A stretch of DNA of 64,000 nucleotides from Termitomyces sp. T153 (taxonomy: Eukaryota > Basidiomycota > Agaricomycetes > Agaricales > Lyophyllaceae), in assembly GCA_018296165.2 (NCBI GenBank), contig JACKQL020000007.1:434001-498000 (forward strand), read 5' to 3'. Under the pieces are notes generated by a model. It was not told the origin of the DNA. It made no database searches and saw nothing but the letters and a program-made list of their open reading frames with translations. Numbering within the stretch: position 1 is the first letter of the stretch; the number at the start of each line of letters is the position of its first letter. A program made the position numbers and the translations under genes. Of the stretch, positions 34,076 through 46,238 are shown piece after piece.

Positions 34076-35800
34076 ATGATCTGGTGTACGCTCCCTATAC
34101 TCGTTCTCGGCCTAGTGGCCCTATCATTTGCGTCTCCCAGTCAGTCCTTTGAAAACACTGCTATCGTACGCGCAGTTGAACTAGGGGGCGCCGTCGTCCA
34201 CGTCACGACCACGTATGCGATCAAGGCTACCCGGCCTGGCGCAAAGGTTTATACTATAGCTCTCGGTTTGGAAGAGAAGGAGAAAACGAGCTGGATAGAT
34301 GTGCGCGTTAAGGGACAACAGTCGTCTCTCCCTCAATCCAACCACGTCCTTGACACAAACCGGTACGTACGCACTTATTTGTGCTTGAGCTTTTGCTGAC
34401 GGAACGCGTTCAGAAACTGTCATCTAATCAACGTGACGCTAGATAGACCTCTGGCATTGAACTCTACGCTGAATCTTGTCGTCGAGTCCCACCAAACTCA
34501 TGCTACCTTCCCCTGGCCAGCCGAAGCATCTCAGAAAGACGAACAGGCCCTAAAATACCAGACTGACCTCTTCATTCTCAGCCCATACCATACTGCTGTT
34601 CAGCGTACAAAAATCAAGTAAATCTTTGAATTGTTGCCGTCTATCAACTACACTCTGACATATCACAGGGCTCTGGTTCCCCGTATTATCTCATATACCA
34701 CTCCTCAAGGCCTGGACGAATTCACTCTTGAGCCTACAGCTACAAAACAGGGATCAGCTGTCACATTTGGACCATATAATAACATTCCTCCTTCAACGAA
34801 CGAAAAGTTTATTGAGATATATCAACAACCAATCTCGGTGCACTATTATCACGAACAACCCGTTCTGGAGGTCAGCACACTTGTCCGTTCGGCCGAGATC
34901 AGCCATTGGGGAAACAACCTCAATATTCAGGATGACATTGTCCTCCATAATGCGGGACCTGCGTAAGAATCAGTTTTCTTCCAGCATGACATTAAATTGC
35001 TCAATGTTTTCACATCAAGGTTGAAAGGACACTTCTCGCGTCTGGAGCACCAGACCCAAACTTTCTACAAAAAACCTGCCCCCCACGTTCTTCCTGCGCT
35101 CACTCTTCACCTACCTCCTGGGATCAGCAACACTTACTATTACGATCTCGTCGGTAACGTCTCCACATCTCGCTTGAGGGTCTCTCCTTCTGCACCTAAG
35201 GGCTCACGTAACAACCGGTTCAGTGTCCTGGAGCTTCGTCCCCGCTACCCCATTTTAGGCGGATGGAATTATTCGTTCACGCTGGGATGGGACGCTCCGT
35301 TGTCTGACTCTACTGTCTATGACAAGTCGACTGGTAAATACATCGTTGAGGTACCTGTCATGACAGGGATTCCTGGGGCTGCTGTTAACCGTGCTGAAGT
35401 CTCTATCATCTTGCCCGAAGGCGCTATGTAAGTCTTCCTGTGAGAAAACGTTAGGCTGGTTTTTTTGACATGTGTTCAGTGACGTTGAATTTACAACTCC
35501 ATTTCCGGCCATCTCGAACACTCTAAGCACACATACAACTTACCTCGATTCGATTGGTCGTCCGAAGTTGACCTTTGAATATCAGAATCTGACCGTCAGT
35601 CATGCTCAAAACATTTATGTGCGTGCTCTGTTATTGTCACAGGATTCCATACTCACATTTTCCAGGTTTCGTACTCTGTTCCCCTAGCTGCCCACCTGAG
35701 AAAACCGTTTGTCGTTGGAACAGCGTTCTTCAGTGTCTTTGCGTTGGCAATCGTTGGACGACGGATCAATCTGACGATTAACAAGCAGAAAACTTTGTAA
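34076..35800 (+). CDS. OST1: oligosaccharyltransferase subunit OST1 (ribophorin I)
   Basis: A subunit of the ER oligosaccharyltransferase that transfers the N-glycan to nascent chains. Six exons: 34076-34362, 34414-34617, 34669-34962, 35020-35427, 35480-35618 and 35666-35800. A signal peptide (MIWCTLPILVLGLVALSFAS) leads the protein. Family blocks include FENTAIVRAVELGGAVVHVT, YTIAL, ALVPRIISYTTPQGLDEFTL, VTFGPYNNIPP, HYYHEQPVLEVSTLVRSAEI, SHWGNNLNIQDD, LPPGISNTYYYDLVGNVSTS, LELRPRYPILGGWNYSFTLG and a membrane segment near the end. The last exon is unusually short for the C-terminus: VSYSVPLAAHLRKPFVVGTA, then FFSVFALAIVG and RRINLTINKQKTL. The start ATG is the first in frame. It is convergent with a small secreted-protein gene 104 bp downstream. 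Confidence 0.93.
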
Positions 35801-35904
35801 ATTTGCTAGAGTAATGTACAACATGAATGAGGCGTGCTCGGACATCCTTATCAGAATATGCTGAGTATACAGGTGATCATTGCAACAAGTCCAATTGGGC
35901 CAAA

Positions 35905-36600
35905 TCATGATTTGTAGGGATTGATATGTGAGCGACTCCAGGTGTGCATAGTATATGCCTGGCAATTTTGCGGCGTAGGTGATCTAAAAGAAATCAGATG
36001 GTGACAAGAGATTCGTGAGAACAACTTACGGCTTAAGGAACATGAAAAGGCCATACGACCCATCCATTGAACGGCAATTGTAGTAAAGGCCCGAGTTTCC
36101 CAAAGAACCTTGATCATAATAGAGCATGGTCCCTCTCCACCGCCAAGACCCGTCTTTATATCCAGCAGCTTTACTGCCAGCTGCTAGCTGTATAGGGTAT
36201 CCAGTGGCCTCTGTGGAATTGATCGCATTTACACGGAAAATGGAGGTCTCATTGTTGAATTGCCATAGCTGACCGTGATAAATATAGAAAAGTGGCAGAG
36301 ATTGTGAATCGGACAGAATAGTGAGGTTTCCGGGTTGTCCTGGACATTGAAAGATCATCAATCAGGTGGCTAGTAGAGCAGTTGGGAGGAGTATAACACA
36401 CCCAGTGGTTTCAAGCCGAGATGATGCACGTGAGGATTGGTGTCGGTATCCTTGCGAGCCGCGAGTGGGATAGCCTCGATGAATGCAGCACTAGGGCCGA
36501 CGAGGGAGCTGATGGTCGTCTGACGAACTGCGCCATCGAAGCTGGGAATGGCGGCTACAAGGACAATACATACGGAGAGGACGTAGAATAGAGGATGCAT
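35905..36600 (-). CDS. small secreted protein of unknown family
   Basis: An extracellular protein of roughly 190 residues. The first exon gives a signal peptide (MHPLFYVLSVCIVLVAAIPS) and ends HHLGLKPLG. The second exon (from about 36339) gives GQPGNLTILSDSQSLPLFYI, YHGQLWQFNNETSIFRVNAI with N-x-T glycosylation sites, GYPIQLAAGSK, RWRGTMLYYDQGSLGNSGLY and CRSMDGSYGLFMFLKP. The last exon gives SPTPQNCQAYTMHTWSR and the stop at 35905. Two cysteines could pair. I do not recognise the fold, although the alternating aromatic/Gly pattern suggests a small beta-sheet domain. It converges on OST1. Confidence 0.7.
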
Positions 36601-36782
36601 GGTCTCAGGTAGTCAGCTGCCCAAGTGCATTGAAATACTTGCCACGGAGAAGCATCGCAGATGAGATTGTCCGAACTACATCCATCCCAGGCGCTAAAGA
36701 GCAAGCGCGCAATCACAAACCCGGACCGCTTCCGAAGTCACACCGAATCTCGTGACCAAAAAAGTTTCCCTCTCCTACTCTC

Positions 36783-38650
36783 ATGCTTCGCACTAGCAAC
36801 AAATTCGAACATCTCAACGCCACCGCTCTTCGTCGTTATGCAACTGTAACTAAACAAGCACGCACCATTTCGAATGACCCACAACTGCCTCGTTACCTTC
36901 GTCGTCAGACAAAATTCAGGTCTTCACCCCCACAAGACCCCTCGTCTTCATCAGACAAAGTCTACCGTTCACGCCACTATGATTCTAATACCGAAAAGAA
37001 CAAGGACAAGTCAACCCTCAAGTTACTGGATCCCTATACCCTTTCGTCCAGGCTAAAAAAGCTCTGTGGCGCCAATCAAATCGACTCTGCCGTGCAAACT
37101 CTGAAGAACTCCCCGGGGGATGCACAAAATACACAGGTCTGGAACACCCTAATCTGGGAGTGTTTAAAGGCCAAGCGCTTTTCCTTGAGCTATCAGCTAT
37201 ACACCGACGTACGTGATGTCATTCTATTCTTTTAAACAAACACTCATTTTCATAATAGATGAAACGTAGAGGCTTCAGTCCAAGCGCTCGTACCTTTCAA
37301 ACCATGTTCACTGGCCTATCAAAGATTGAGAGTTGGTCAACACACACAAAACAACTTGCGCATGCCCGTTCGCTATACGATTCTTTCCAACGTTATATGA
37401 ACTCTGTCAAGAAGCATGACCCGACAAATCCAGAGCTTACCGCAAAGCCTCTGGCAGGTTACATAAAAATCCTTGGTGACAACAATCTCTACCAAGAAAT
37501 CTTTGACGTCTATCATGCTTTGCCAGTTGAAGGTCAAGGTAGTGCAGAAGAGCTTGTGTACACCGCAATGTTTCAAGCACTAGCGTCGACTCCGACCGGC
37601 GTGTACGCTGTGCCAATACACCACCAAAATGCCTCTGACGCCAAACTACTCTGGAATATGATGAAAAAAGCATTGAAGAAGTCGCCTTCGTTTCAAGTCG
37701 ATACGTACCTCGTTACAGCTGCTATTGCTGCGCTCTCTCAGGGAAAAGCTCCAGAAGTCGACCTCGCTCTTGCCATCACTAGAGAATACTTTGGCCTCAC
37801 AGTCCCGGGCGATCCTCCTTCGACAGGGATCATACCACTCTCTTCACAATCACTCGATGCCATCTTCAAGCTTTGCAATTCAAGTGGAAGACACGCCCTA
37901 TGTATAACCTTCTTTCAGCAGGTCAAACGTCGACCAGCAGAGCAAGGAGGAGAGGAGATCCTCGACCATGGACACTTAAACGAGGTCCTCAAAGCGCGCT
38001 TAGCTCTTTCTGGCTCTGAGACCGCAATTAGCTGTCTAGAGACCATTGAGTGGATGCTCAAGAAAGAAATCCTGGGCAAAAATGGCTACAAGCTTAGGCC
38101 AAACCTCGTATCATATAATCTCGCGATGACGGCTTGTTGGAGGGATGTTGACTGGCGCAGCGCACTACGGATATTTGAATTGATGACGGGATACCACTCG
38201 CACGACTTCATGGACGGTTCAGTGTCTTCTGCACCGCGACGCGACGCAAGGAGTCCGGGAAGAAATTTGGACCTTTCAGCGGAGACTTTATGCTCTTTCG
38301 TCCGTACCGCGCTTTCGAGCCGCAATCGTGCAAATGTACGACAGAGTCTGCGCATAATCGACTATCTCAAAGTCAAGGAGCTTTTCCTTGTTGATGAGGC
38401 AGAAGTCAGCAAGACGAAGTCCTATTTTACTAAAAAATTGGCCTCGACAGTCATAGACTCAGCCACATTTGCACTTGAAACGGAAAGCAGGGTTCCTGGT
38501 AGCGGTCAAAGGTGGAAGCAGATGGCAGATGCTGCAGCACAGTATGTGAAAAGAGTAGAAGCTAAACAGTCAGATTTTATACCCACAATGATGAAGCATT
38601 GGCCAGAGGGGGAAGAGGCTAGATTACCGAAGTACAAGAAACCACTATAA
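36783..38650 (+). CDS. pentatricopeptide-repeat-like mitochondrial protein
   Basis: A probable organellar RNA-binding protein. Two exons, 36783-37208 and 37259-38650, give about 606 residues. The N-terminus (MLRTSNKFEHLNATALRRYA) is basic and lacks acidic clusters, as in mitochondrial presequences. Helical-pair repeats are seen: VWNTLIWECLKAKRFSLSYQ followed by LYTDMKRRGFSPSARTFQTM, a canonical PPR pattern; then LAGYIKILGDNNLYQEIFDV, YTAMFQALAS, VSYNLAMTACWRDVDWRSAL and RIFELM. The C-terminal half is less regular. Its specific target transcript cannot be told from sequence. The gene is convergent with the pepsin gene 230 bp away. Confidence 0.78.
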
Positions 38651-38880
38651 TGACTAGAGATCTCTATATACATCTAATAACGCATTCCTCATTAACCGCC
38701 ATCAGAAGGTTTATGCTAGCGTACAACAACCATGAACATGTTACCCATAGAGAAAGGGAAAGAAGAGGTGTCCATGAAAAACATCAGCACAACAAAAGAT
38801 AACGCTAGTATCTGTCGACAGATATATACTACAAGAATCAAGGGGAGAAGGGACATTCAGGTATCATAAAGATAGATTGA

Positions 38881-41365
38881 TTAAGCGATGGATTTGGGCC
38901 TATCGCCTGGTACCACCTTTGATCTTTCGGCACTCAGGAACGGCGGTGAGGGTGGAACAAAAGTATCTTCAGTCAAAGCCATTGATACTGGCTCGTATAC
39001 GTGTGGACGTGTTGGAGAAGGAAGGCCAGTCATGTGACTATGCCGTCCACGGTTGAGCCTAGCGGTGGAGAAGGGCACATCCTCTGGTGGGACCATCGCA
39101 ACAGGAGGCGTTACATTGGGTTGCATTGGGGAAGGCAAACCACTGGCTCCGGACATGTAACTATCTCTGTAGTTCGGCGAAGCAAAAACATCCCTAGAAG
39201 ATGGAATTCCCTGGTGACTTGGAGTCCTGGCAAGAACATCGTCCCCAGATGTCGAGACTGGCTCGTAAACGTGTGATGGATCTGGAGGAGGAAGGCCAGA
39301 GCCTGCAACGTAACCGTGCCTTGGGTTCATAGGCATGGGACTCAGCCGTCCGTTAGCTCTTCGTTTGTTTTTGGGAGAACGTCTTCGTCGACACCAGACA
39401 AATAAGCCCACGATCGCTATGATGATGAGAATAAGGGCGTTGAGAGCAACCACAGCCAGCATTGCAGGAAGGTAGCGGCCGATTCTCTCCAGAGTCTCGG
39501 TCATATCTGCAGAAATGCTGAACGAGGGCATCGCAGCTGCACCATTGAGCCCTTGGTAGGTGATGTTAGTTTTCGGCGTCCCACCCCGGGCGCTCGTGAA
39601 TTCTATGGATGCCTGGTCAGGGTCAACAAGGGATAGCAACTTCATGTAAGGGTTCCCCATGTTCCCCAATTCATCAAAGTCTCCAAAGTCGTAAATGGAA
39701 TAGACCGAACGGAGGAAGTTGTCACCAACAAGCCAGTCGCTGCATAACACGTTGGCTATCGTTTAATCAGACCTGATAAGTGGAACGTACAATTCTCCGG
39801 CGCCAACGGAAACTGTTTGAGGTACGAAAGAGCCAACACAGACACCATTACTTGCTAGGCCTGATGGGGTTACATCTAGAGGATGAACAGGGAAGACTTG
39901 ACCACTATGCCAAAAGTAGGTATCAGAAACGCCAATCTCTTGACTATCACTGTCGGTAATTTACCCAATTTGCAATGCCATGTCGATCTCGAAATTACAA
40001 GGAACAGTCCATTGACCTGAGGCAGAATCAAATTTGGCTCCAGATATCCCGCCATAGATAGCGTCACAGATCGCCTTGGGAGCGTAACTATTGATTCGTT
40101 CAAGGTCAGACAAACCCTGAAAAATCGATTAAGAATGTTTACTGACGTGAAGGACGAACCGCTGTCCATAAGAACAACAGCTTTATTAGTAGGAGCCCCT
40201 ACGACATCTGTCGTCGGCAAGACGATGGTATCATTTGCGTGGTTTATTATCACAGCGTCAAGCAAAACATCCCACCGTTTGGGTGAGTTGACTGGCCAAG
40301 TGGGAATAGCGGTTTGATTTATCACCGCAGTATATGCAGGTTCGTACTCGCCTAGTCAACGTCACCGACTGACTCTTAAAGAGGACAAAATAGCAAGACT
40401 CACCGATAGAAAAGATGCCTTCAATTTCATCGTTAGCCTCTGAACTTCGTTGGAGAGTAAATGAGAGGAAATTGGGCTCCTTTGGGTTTGCCGCAAACAT
40501 GTTGTAAAGCAAACTTCGTCCTGTTGACGCACCCGTGTGGTTTACGAGAGCGTCGATAGTGGATAGTGAGGTAAAGCCGAGCCCAACAAGACCATTGCCT
40601 CCATAACCAAGGGTTGGATTCTGTGCCGAAGATACATCCAACAAAGCCTGGGAAGGTATAGAAAGGCTGTGGGAGTGAGTGTAAATAGCTATCAAAACAG
40701 TAAGGAGATACTAGTGACATACTCCGCAAATTCGACGGGTGCATATGCAACGTGCCCATAGACCCAGCCAATAGCATACTAATGAGAAGCTGTGGTCAAT
40801 ATTGACAGAAGATCAGCGGCATGCGCACTGTCAAGTTATATGTTATTGACTATAGCAGAGGTATCAGCAGCGGCTCAGAGAGCAGAGAAAAATTGTATAT
40901 GCACCGTCTGCGTCGAGTTGGGTAGAGGGGTCGTCGCACCTTTTATCCAGAGGTCAGATGAACCGGTATCCAATTGAACGGTGTAATCTGAATCACAGTC
41001 AATAATAAGAATCGGATAAAAGAAAGTATGCGACTTACTGATTCCCCCTATAACCATCTGTTTCATTTATCGAATTCAGCGCTTCCGAAAAGGTCAAGTA
41101 AGCTTTTTTTGTCTCACATCTGCCATGTAAATCAAGTCATGCACAGTACTTGAGGAAAGAGTTTCAGCAAAATCTCAACACGGTCAGCAAATGGGACACA
41201 CTTTAAGTCAAGACTATTATCGCCTGTCGCCGCAAGGACAGATAATTGGGAGCCTGAGGCAACATCTCTTTGCTGAAGAGTTGGGCGCTGCTTGTACTGC
41301 TTGAAGGACACTCGGTATGCCGATGTGGAGACAGCGAGTAAACCCAACACCAGCGGGAGTTTCAT
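38881..41365 (-). CDS. pepsin-like aspartic protease with transmembrane anchor and cytosolic tail
   Basis: A secretory-pathway A1-family endopeptidase. The signal peptide (MKLPLVLGLLAVSTSAYRVS) is followed by a propeptide-like segment. The catalytic motifs are VQLDTGSSDLWIKG (first Asp, about 40935-40975) and VVLMDSGSSFT (second Asp, about 40140-40170). A GGNGLVGLGFTSLS stretch marks the flap-to-psi-loop region, with SFTLQRSSEANDEIEGIFSI later. At the C-terminus a hydrophobic helix (MLAVVALNALILIIIAIVGL) is followed by a basic stop-transfer CRRRRSPKNKRR and a cytoplasmic tail of about 140 residues. The tail repeats a G-L-P-x-P unit with HVYEPVS (for example GLPSPTRPHVYEPVS), twice complete and once partial. 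Multiple short introns interrupt the catalytic domain. Most fungal relatives are GPI-anchored or soluble, so a true transmembrane tail is notable. Confidence 0.85.
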
Positions 41366-41980
41366 GACAGGACAACCTTGACCCTACCTCGGACCGTTAA
41401 AGATCGTGGTTGAATGAGTGACTAAGGAGGAGGACAGGAACGGAGCAGATATCAAACTGTCCCCAACAGAATGGATGTCTGTTACAACAGTTCCTCTTGT
41501 TTGTTGCAATTGTGAAAGTTGATCCAAATCCGAAGTGATATGTATGATGGCAACATTGGCGAATCCATCACTTCTGAGCAGCGCGGTGCAAGCGCTCAAC
41601 GTATAGCATCCAACTTTAGAAGCCTTTCGTAGGAGACGTTTCCGACTGTGCTCCGCTTTCTCGTGCTGCGACGTTGATGTTCCTCCAGATGCCTGGTCGT
41701 ATGGCTCACGAATATGAACATTGTCAAGCATCGAGCACAATACATGTAGGAAGATGTATGTCCGCGCTAACGTAGTGAAATCTTTTCGCGTCAACTAAGT
41801 ATCTCATCCTCGTTGCAACTGCCAGCTACTAACGGACCCAAAATTAACATTGCCATATCTGTCAGGGGACGATCGGGCACGTGGTTGCGGCTTTTACAAA
41901 TATGTAGTTATCTCCGGAACTTGTTGCCGACCTCACTGCCAGTCTGGGTGGTAAATAGTACATAGCTTCATTTCTCCACA
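41366..41980. promoter_or_regulatory. 615-bp divergent region between the protease and ADHFE1-type genes
   Basis: Both neighbours start at its edges and read outward, so it holds both promoters. A minus-strand frame of about 136 codons (41794-41384) is open, and an upstream ATG (near 41850) could be joined to it by a small intron. However, it ends only 18 bp before the protease ATG and has no recognisable domain. I do not call it a gene. Confidence 0.45.
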
Positions 41981-44074
41981 ATGGCTGCTTCCAGGAGCAC
42001 AATTCTTCGTCTTATCAATGCTAGCCAACACACACTGTGTCCGTGCCATAGCCCTTCTCATTCTCACTCACACACGGGCCAATTGAACGCCCTCACTCAA
42101 CTCAGAAACTTTGCAACCCCTGTAAACAAAGTCGAGAAGGAGTATGCGTTCGAAGTATCCAAAACTCTTTGAAACCGTTGTATGTGTATTTACTCCTCAT
42201 TGAGGTTGCTGCATCAAATCTAAGGTTTGGAGATGGCGTCACTGCAGAGGTGGGAATGGACCTCAAGAATATGAAAGCACGAAAAGTACATATAAGTTTG
42301 ACAAGACGTTGCCGACAGATACTGACGCTGTAGCAGGTCGGTGTTTTCACAGATCCTAACGTGGCAAAACTGCGCCCTATGCAAGTCGTAAGGGCCGTCC
42401 AACTTACTCAGGGAGATTGACTTACCATTTCTCAGGCTGTTGCCTCGCTTGAAGCACAGGCCGACGTTCCATTCGAGATATTTGATCAAGTAGTAGCAGA
42501 GCCTACTGAAGAAAGCTGGCGTAAGGCTATATCATGGGCCAGGAAACACGATTTTAGCCATTTCTTGGCGTATGTGACTTCAGCACTACTTGCTTAGATC
42601 CATGCGTCTTACTTAATATCACCTAGCGTGGGTGGTGGAAGCGTTATTGACACGGCGAAAGCTGCCAACCTGTAAGTCAAATTATACTCAGGTCGTATGA
42701 CTGCTGGACACTCTCCTTGACTGCAGGTTTACCGTCTACAAGGATGCGGACCTTATGGACTTTGTCAATGCACCCGTTGGGAAGGGTCTGCCTATATCTC
42801 AAAGTCTCTTCCCTCTCATAGCAGTGCCAACAACTGCAGGAACAGGCTCGGAAACCACCGGGACTGCCATCCTTGATATAACATCTCGGTCATTCAAAAC
42901 AGGCATTGCCAATCGTGCAATGAAACCTGTACTGGGTATAGTTGTAAGTGTGCTCATTATGATTTTCTATAAAACTCGGTTAAATTAAGATAGGATACTC
43001 ACAACACCGAATCGTGCCCATCTGCTGTGCATATCAGCTCTGGACTCGACGTCTTATTCCATAGCTTGGAAAGCTACACCGCTATTCCGTATGTTGAGGA
43101 TATATCTTCATATCCAATGAGCTTATTCCTATCAAAGTTATACCGAACGTACTCCGCGACCTTGTAACCCCATTTTGAGGCCAGCGTATCAAGGAAGCAA
43201 CCCAGTCGCTGATATCTTCTCGCTCTGGGCACTGCGTACAACTGTCAAGTATCTTCCACGCATCGCAAAGAATCATGACGACACAGAGGCCAGAAGACAG
43301 ATGCTGTATGTTTTCGAAATTGTAACTCTTTCCAACGCCAATGATCTTGTTTTTATTTTAGATTGGCATCTTCATTCGCTGGGATTGGTTTTGGGAATGC
43401 TGGGGTCCATCTGTGTCACGGCATGAGCTACCCGGTTGGTTGAATCAAGACATCATGCAAGGACTTTTAATGTTCTTCCTCAGATATCCGGCCTCAATAA
43501 GAAAGGACCACAATACAAACATCCAGGTTACCTCACTGATCTTCCTATCATTCCTCACGGAATTAGGTCAGTTCTTTGATCGAATATCCATATGCTTCTC
43601 ATTTTCCCCCGGCTAGTGTCGCTCTTACTGGACCAGCAGGTATTGCTTCCCTTTTTCCCACCCCATTGGTGCTCATCTACTTAAGTGTTCCAATTCACTG
43701 CCCCTTCATCACCGGATCGTCATCGCGAGGCCCTGGCGATTTTCAGTAAGGCTAATGTAACCGATCCCTCGATAACCAGCATTCCAGACAGAGATGTCGG
43801 AGCTCATCTTTATGAAGCGATTGCTCGTTTCCTCGATGGCCTCGGTGTACCCCGTGGCCTGAAAGCTATCGGGTAAGTTTCACGTAATATCATAATCGGA
43901 CTGGGTTAAATCACTCTGTTGTCCAGATATACCACAGGCGATCTGGACATGCTCGTTGAAGGCACTCTTCCTCAGCGACGCGTCTTGGATCTTGCACCTG
44001 GGATTGGAGATATTGTGGGTGCGGATGGGAGAGAACATCTGGCAATGATCCTGGAGCAATCTATGGAATACTAA
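41981..44074 (+). CDS. ADHFE1: hydroxyacid-oxoacid transhydrogenase (iron alcohol dehydrogenase, ADHFE1-type)
   Basis: A mitochondrial group III (Fe-dependent) dehydrogenase; the family couples 4-hydroxybutyrate oxidation to 2-oxoglutarate reduction. The presequence [20 protein letters not shown] is followed by [20 protein letters not shown]. Family blocks: [48 protein letters not shown] (nucleotide binding), [37 protein letters not shown] (metal-site His), [39 protein letters not shown] (metal-site His residues) and [12 protein letters not shown] [18 protein letters not shown]. The C-terminus gives [20 protein letters not shown] and ends at EQSMEY. More than ten introns, many 50-70 bp, break it. 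The exon borders are from sequence inspection, and some internal ones are approximate. Confidence 0.88.
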
Positions 44075-44285
44075 CTGCACACCTGCTAGCTCAAAGCTGA
44101 TGTCAAACATGTAATACCTTGCACTGTATTCATACTAGTCAGTCGTTTTGAAACTTTAAGATACCAAAAGATATCCATACAAGTCGAGACGCGTCGTTGC
44201 GTGATCGCGAACTTCGACGTCATGTGCGCCGAGGCGACGACTAGCCTTAAATCCAACTGTCTACTTTCTAACCACTATCCACCAT

Positions 44286-45501
44286 ATGCACGCCCCGAGG
44301 CGTAGCGTTTTTCGACCCTGTATTGACTTGCATGATGGGCAAGTTAAACAGATCGTTGGTGGAACCCTTTCTGATGCCTCTCCCGAGACTTTGAAAACAA
44401 ATTTTGTAGCGAGGTCTGTCATGACAGCCATTCTATTTTTAGGAGGTTATTTACCATTCTACATGGTCCAGCCAGTCTCCAGGCGACTTTGCGCGATTGT
44501 ACAGAGATAACAATCTGAAAGGCGGACATGTTATTAAACTCGGGCGGGGGAATGACGCTGCTGCTCGGGAGGCACTGGCGGCTTGGCCAGGAGGTCTACA
44601 GATTGGGGGTGGTATGAATGACCAGAATGCTCAGGAGTGGATCGATGTGGGGGCTAGTAAAGTGTGTGGCTTGTTATCTGGGTCTCTGTCGACTGACTAA
44701 TGTTTCAATGTAGGTAATCGTCACTTCGTACCTCTTCCCTGGCGCCAAATTCTCGTTGGAACGCTTGAAGAAGATATCTTCTGTTGTCGGCAAGGATAGA
44801 CTAGTCGTGGATGTGAGGCAAGTACTTCACAAATATGGCTGATGTGTCATCACAAATTGGTGAATCTAGTTGTCGACGGAGAGGAGAGAAATGGCTTGTG
44901 GCAATGAATAAATGGCAAGATATAACAGACATGGAAGTATCCGAAGGTGTGTACCTTGTGCAAGTTGCTTCGCCCGAAGGGAACCGTCAACTTATCATCC
45001 TCCAGAGTCGCTCCATGAGCTATCCCAATACTGCAGGTTGGTTTCTCATATAAAACCTCATCTCATTCAATGTTCTGACTTCAACTTGGCAGCGAGTTCC
45101 TTATCCACGCAGCAGACGTGGAGGGTCTGTGTCAAGGTATTGATGAAGAACTGGTTAAAAGTAAGCTTGCTGTGATAATGAAAGTGTCCGGCGACTCAGA
45201 TCGCACAGAACTCGGCCAATGGGTACGAATACCTACAACCTATGCAGGCGGTGCAAAGGGTACGTTGGAGAATTCTGTAAAGTGCAGATTCCCTGATATC
45301 CTTGGCCGTAGATATTGGGGATCTTGATTTGGTAGAACAGTTATCTGAAGGGCGCGTTGATCTCACATATGGAAGGTGTGTCCGTTAATCCTCAAGTAAA
45401 GCATCTCACCCAGATGTTCCCACAGTGCACTGGACATCTTTGGGGGTGAACTGGTAAAATTCGAGAGTTTGGTAGAGAGGAATGCTCGTAGATCAGATTA
45501 G
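44286..45501 (+). CDS. HIS6: HIS6, ProFAR isomerase (histidine biosynthesis)
   Basis: The 5-ProFAR/BBMII isomerase of the fourth histidine step, a (beta/alpha)8 enzyme in the cytosol. The first exon (44286-44413) gives [20 protein letters not shown], with the catalytic Asp in CIDLHDG. The second starts at 44472 ([20 protein letters not shown]) and continues [37 protein letters not shown] and [16 protein letters not shown]. Then [20 protein letters not shown] and [44 protein letters not shown] and [20 protein letters not shown]. The eukaryotic sequence order matches yeast His6 throughout. Several small introns interrupt the exons between 44670 and 45420. The stop is at 45499-45501. It lies 212 bp after the ADHFE1-type gene, on the same strand. 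Confidence 0.92.
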
Positions 45502-45701
45502 ATCTTTAGTGTGTGTATGTAATGTACCGTGAGAACGACGATACAGTTCCTCGAAATAAGGTTTGGGACACAAACCTGTGCTGTCCAAGTCTGGTGATCG
45601 CTACGGACGCTCCTCAAGGTAACTTTGCTTTTTTCCATTCTTTGGCTGGCTCAGACCTGTCTGACTCTGTTTCCGCTTTTCTCAGATTCACCACCACCAA
45701 A

Positions 45702-46238
45702 ATGCCCGGCAAAGTCAAGGCTTACGAACTCCAATCCAAGTGCGCAGTTTAGAGTCATTGGACCGAAGGAGATGTTGCTTAACATGATTGAAACTAGGTC
45801 GAAGAATGACTTGCACAAGCAGCTCCAGGAGCTGAAGACTGAGCTCCTGACTCTGCGGGTACAGAAAATCGCCGGAGGTTCAGCATCGAAACTTACAAAG
45901 ATGTAAGTACGGACCTTGTTTCTGTTGTATCTGTCTCATCTAAGCTGCTAGTGCCACCGTCCGCAAATCAATCGCTCGAGTGCTAACCGTGATTAACCAG
46001 AAGGCCCGTCAAAACCTTCGGGAGTACTACAAAGACAAGAACTACCTTCCTCTTGACCTCCGTCCCAAGAAGACACGCGCGATTAGGCGGCGTCTGACCA
46101 AAGTGAGCGTTAGGTTTCATCGCAATTTGGATCTTCACTGATTAGCTTCTCTCACAGCATGAGGCGTCCCTCAAAACCCTCAAGCAAAGAAAGAAGGATG
46201 CCAACTTCCCTATAAGGAAGTATGCTGTCAAAGCATGA
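45702..46238 (+). CDS. RPL35: 60S ribosomal protein L35 (uL29)
   Basis: A component of the large cytosolic ribosomal subunit near the peptide exit. Exon 1 (45702-45739) gives [13 protein letters not shown]. The next exon begins at about 45798, giving [20 protein letters not shown] and [15 protein letters not shown]. Then [40 protein letters not shown] and [10 protein letters not shown], and a last exon [26 protein letters not shown]. The alternate frame over exon 1 that runs into the intron is not the product. Upstream, a probable 5'UTR intron runs from a GTAACT donor near 45619 to a TTTTCTCAG acceptor at about 45685, in a pyrimidine-rich leader. This is common in ribosomal protein genes. Confidence 0.93.

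Noticed and set aside
41384..41794. 136-codon minus-strand open frame between the pepsin and ADHFE1-type genes
   Set aside because: It starts from a TTG, ends 18 bp before the pepsin ATG, has no domain, and sits where the promoter should be. A possible upstream ATG exon is not enough.
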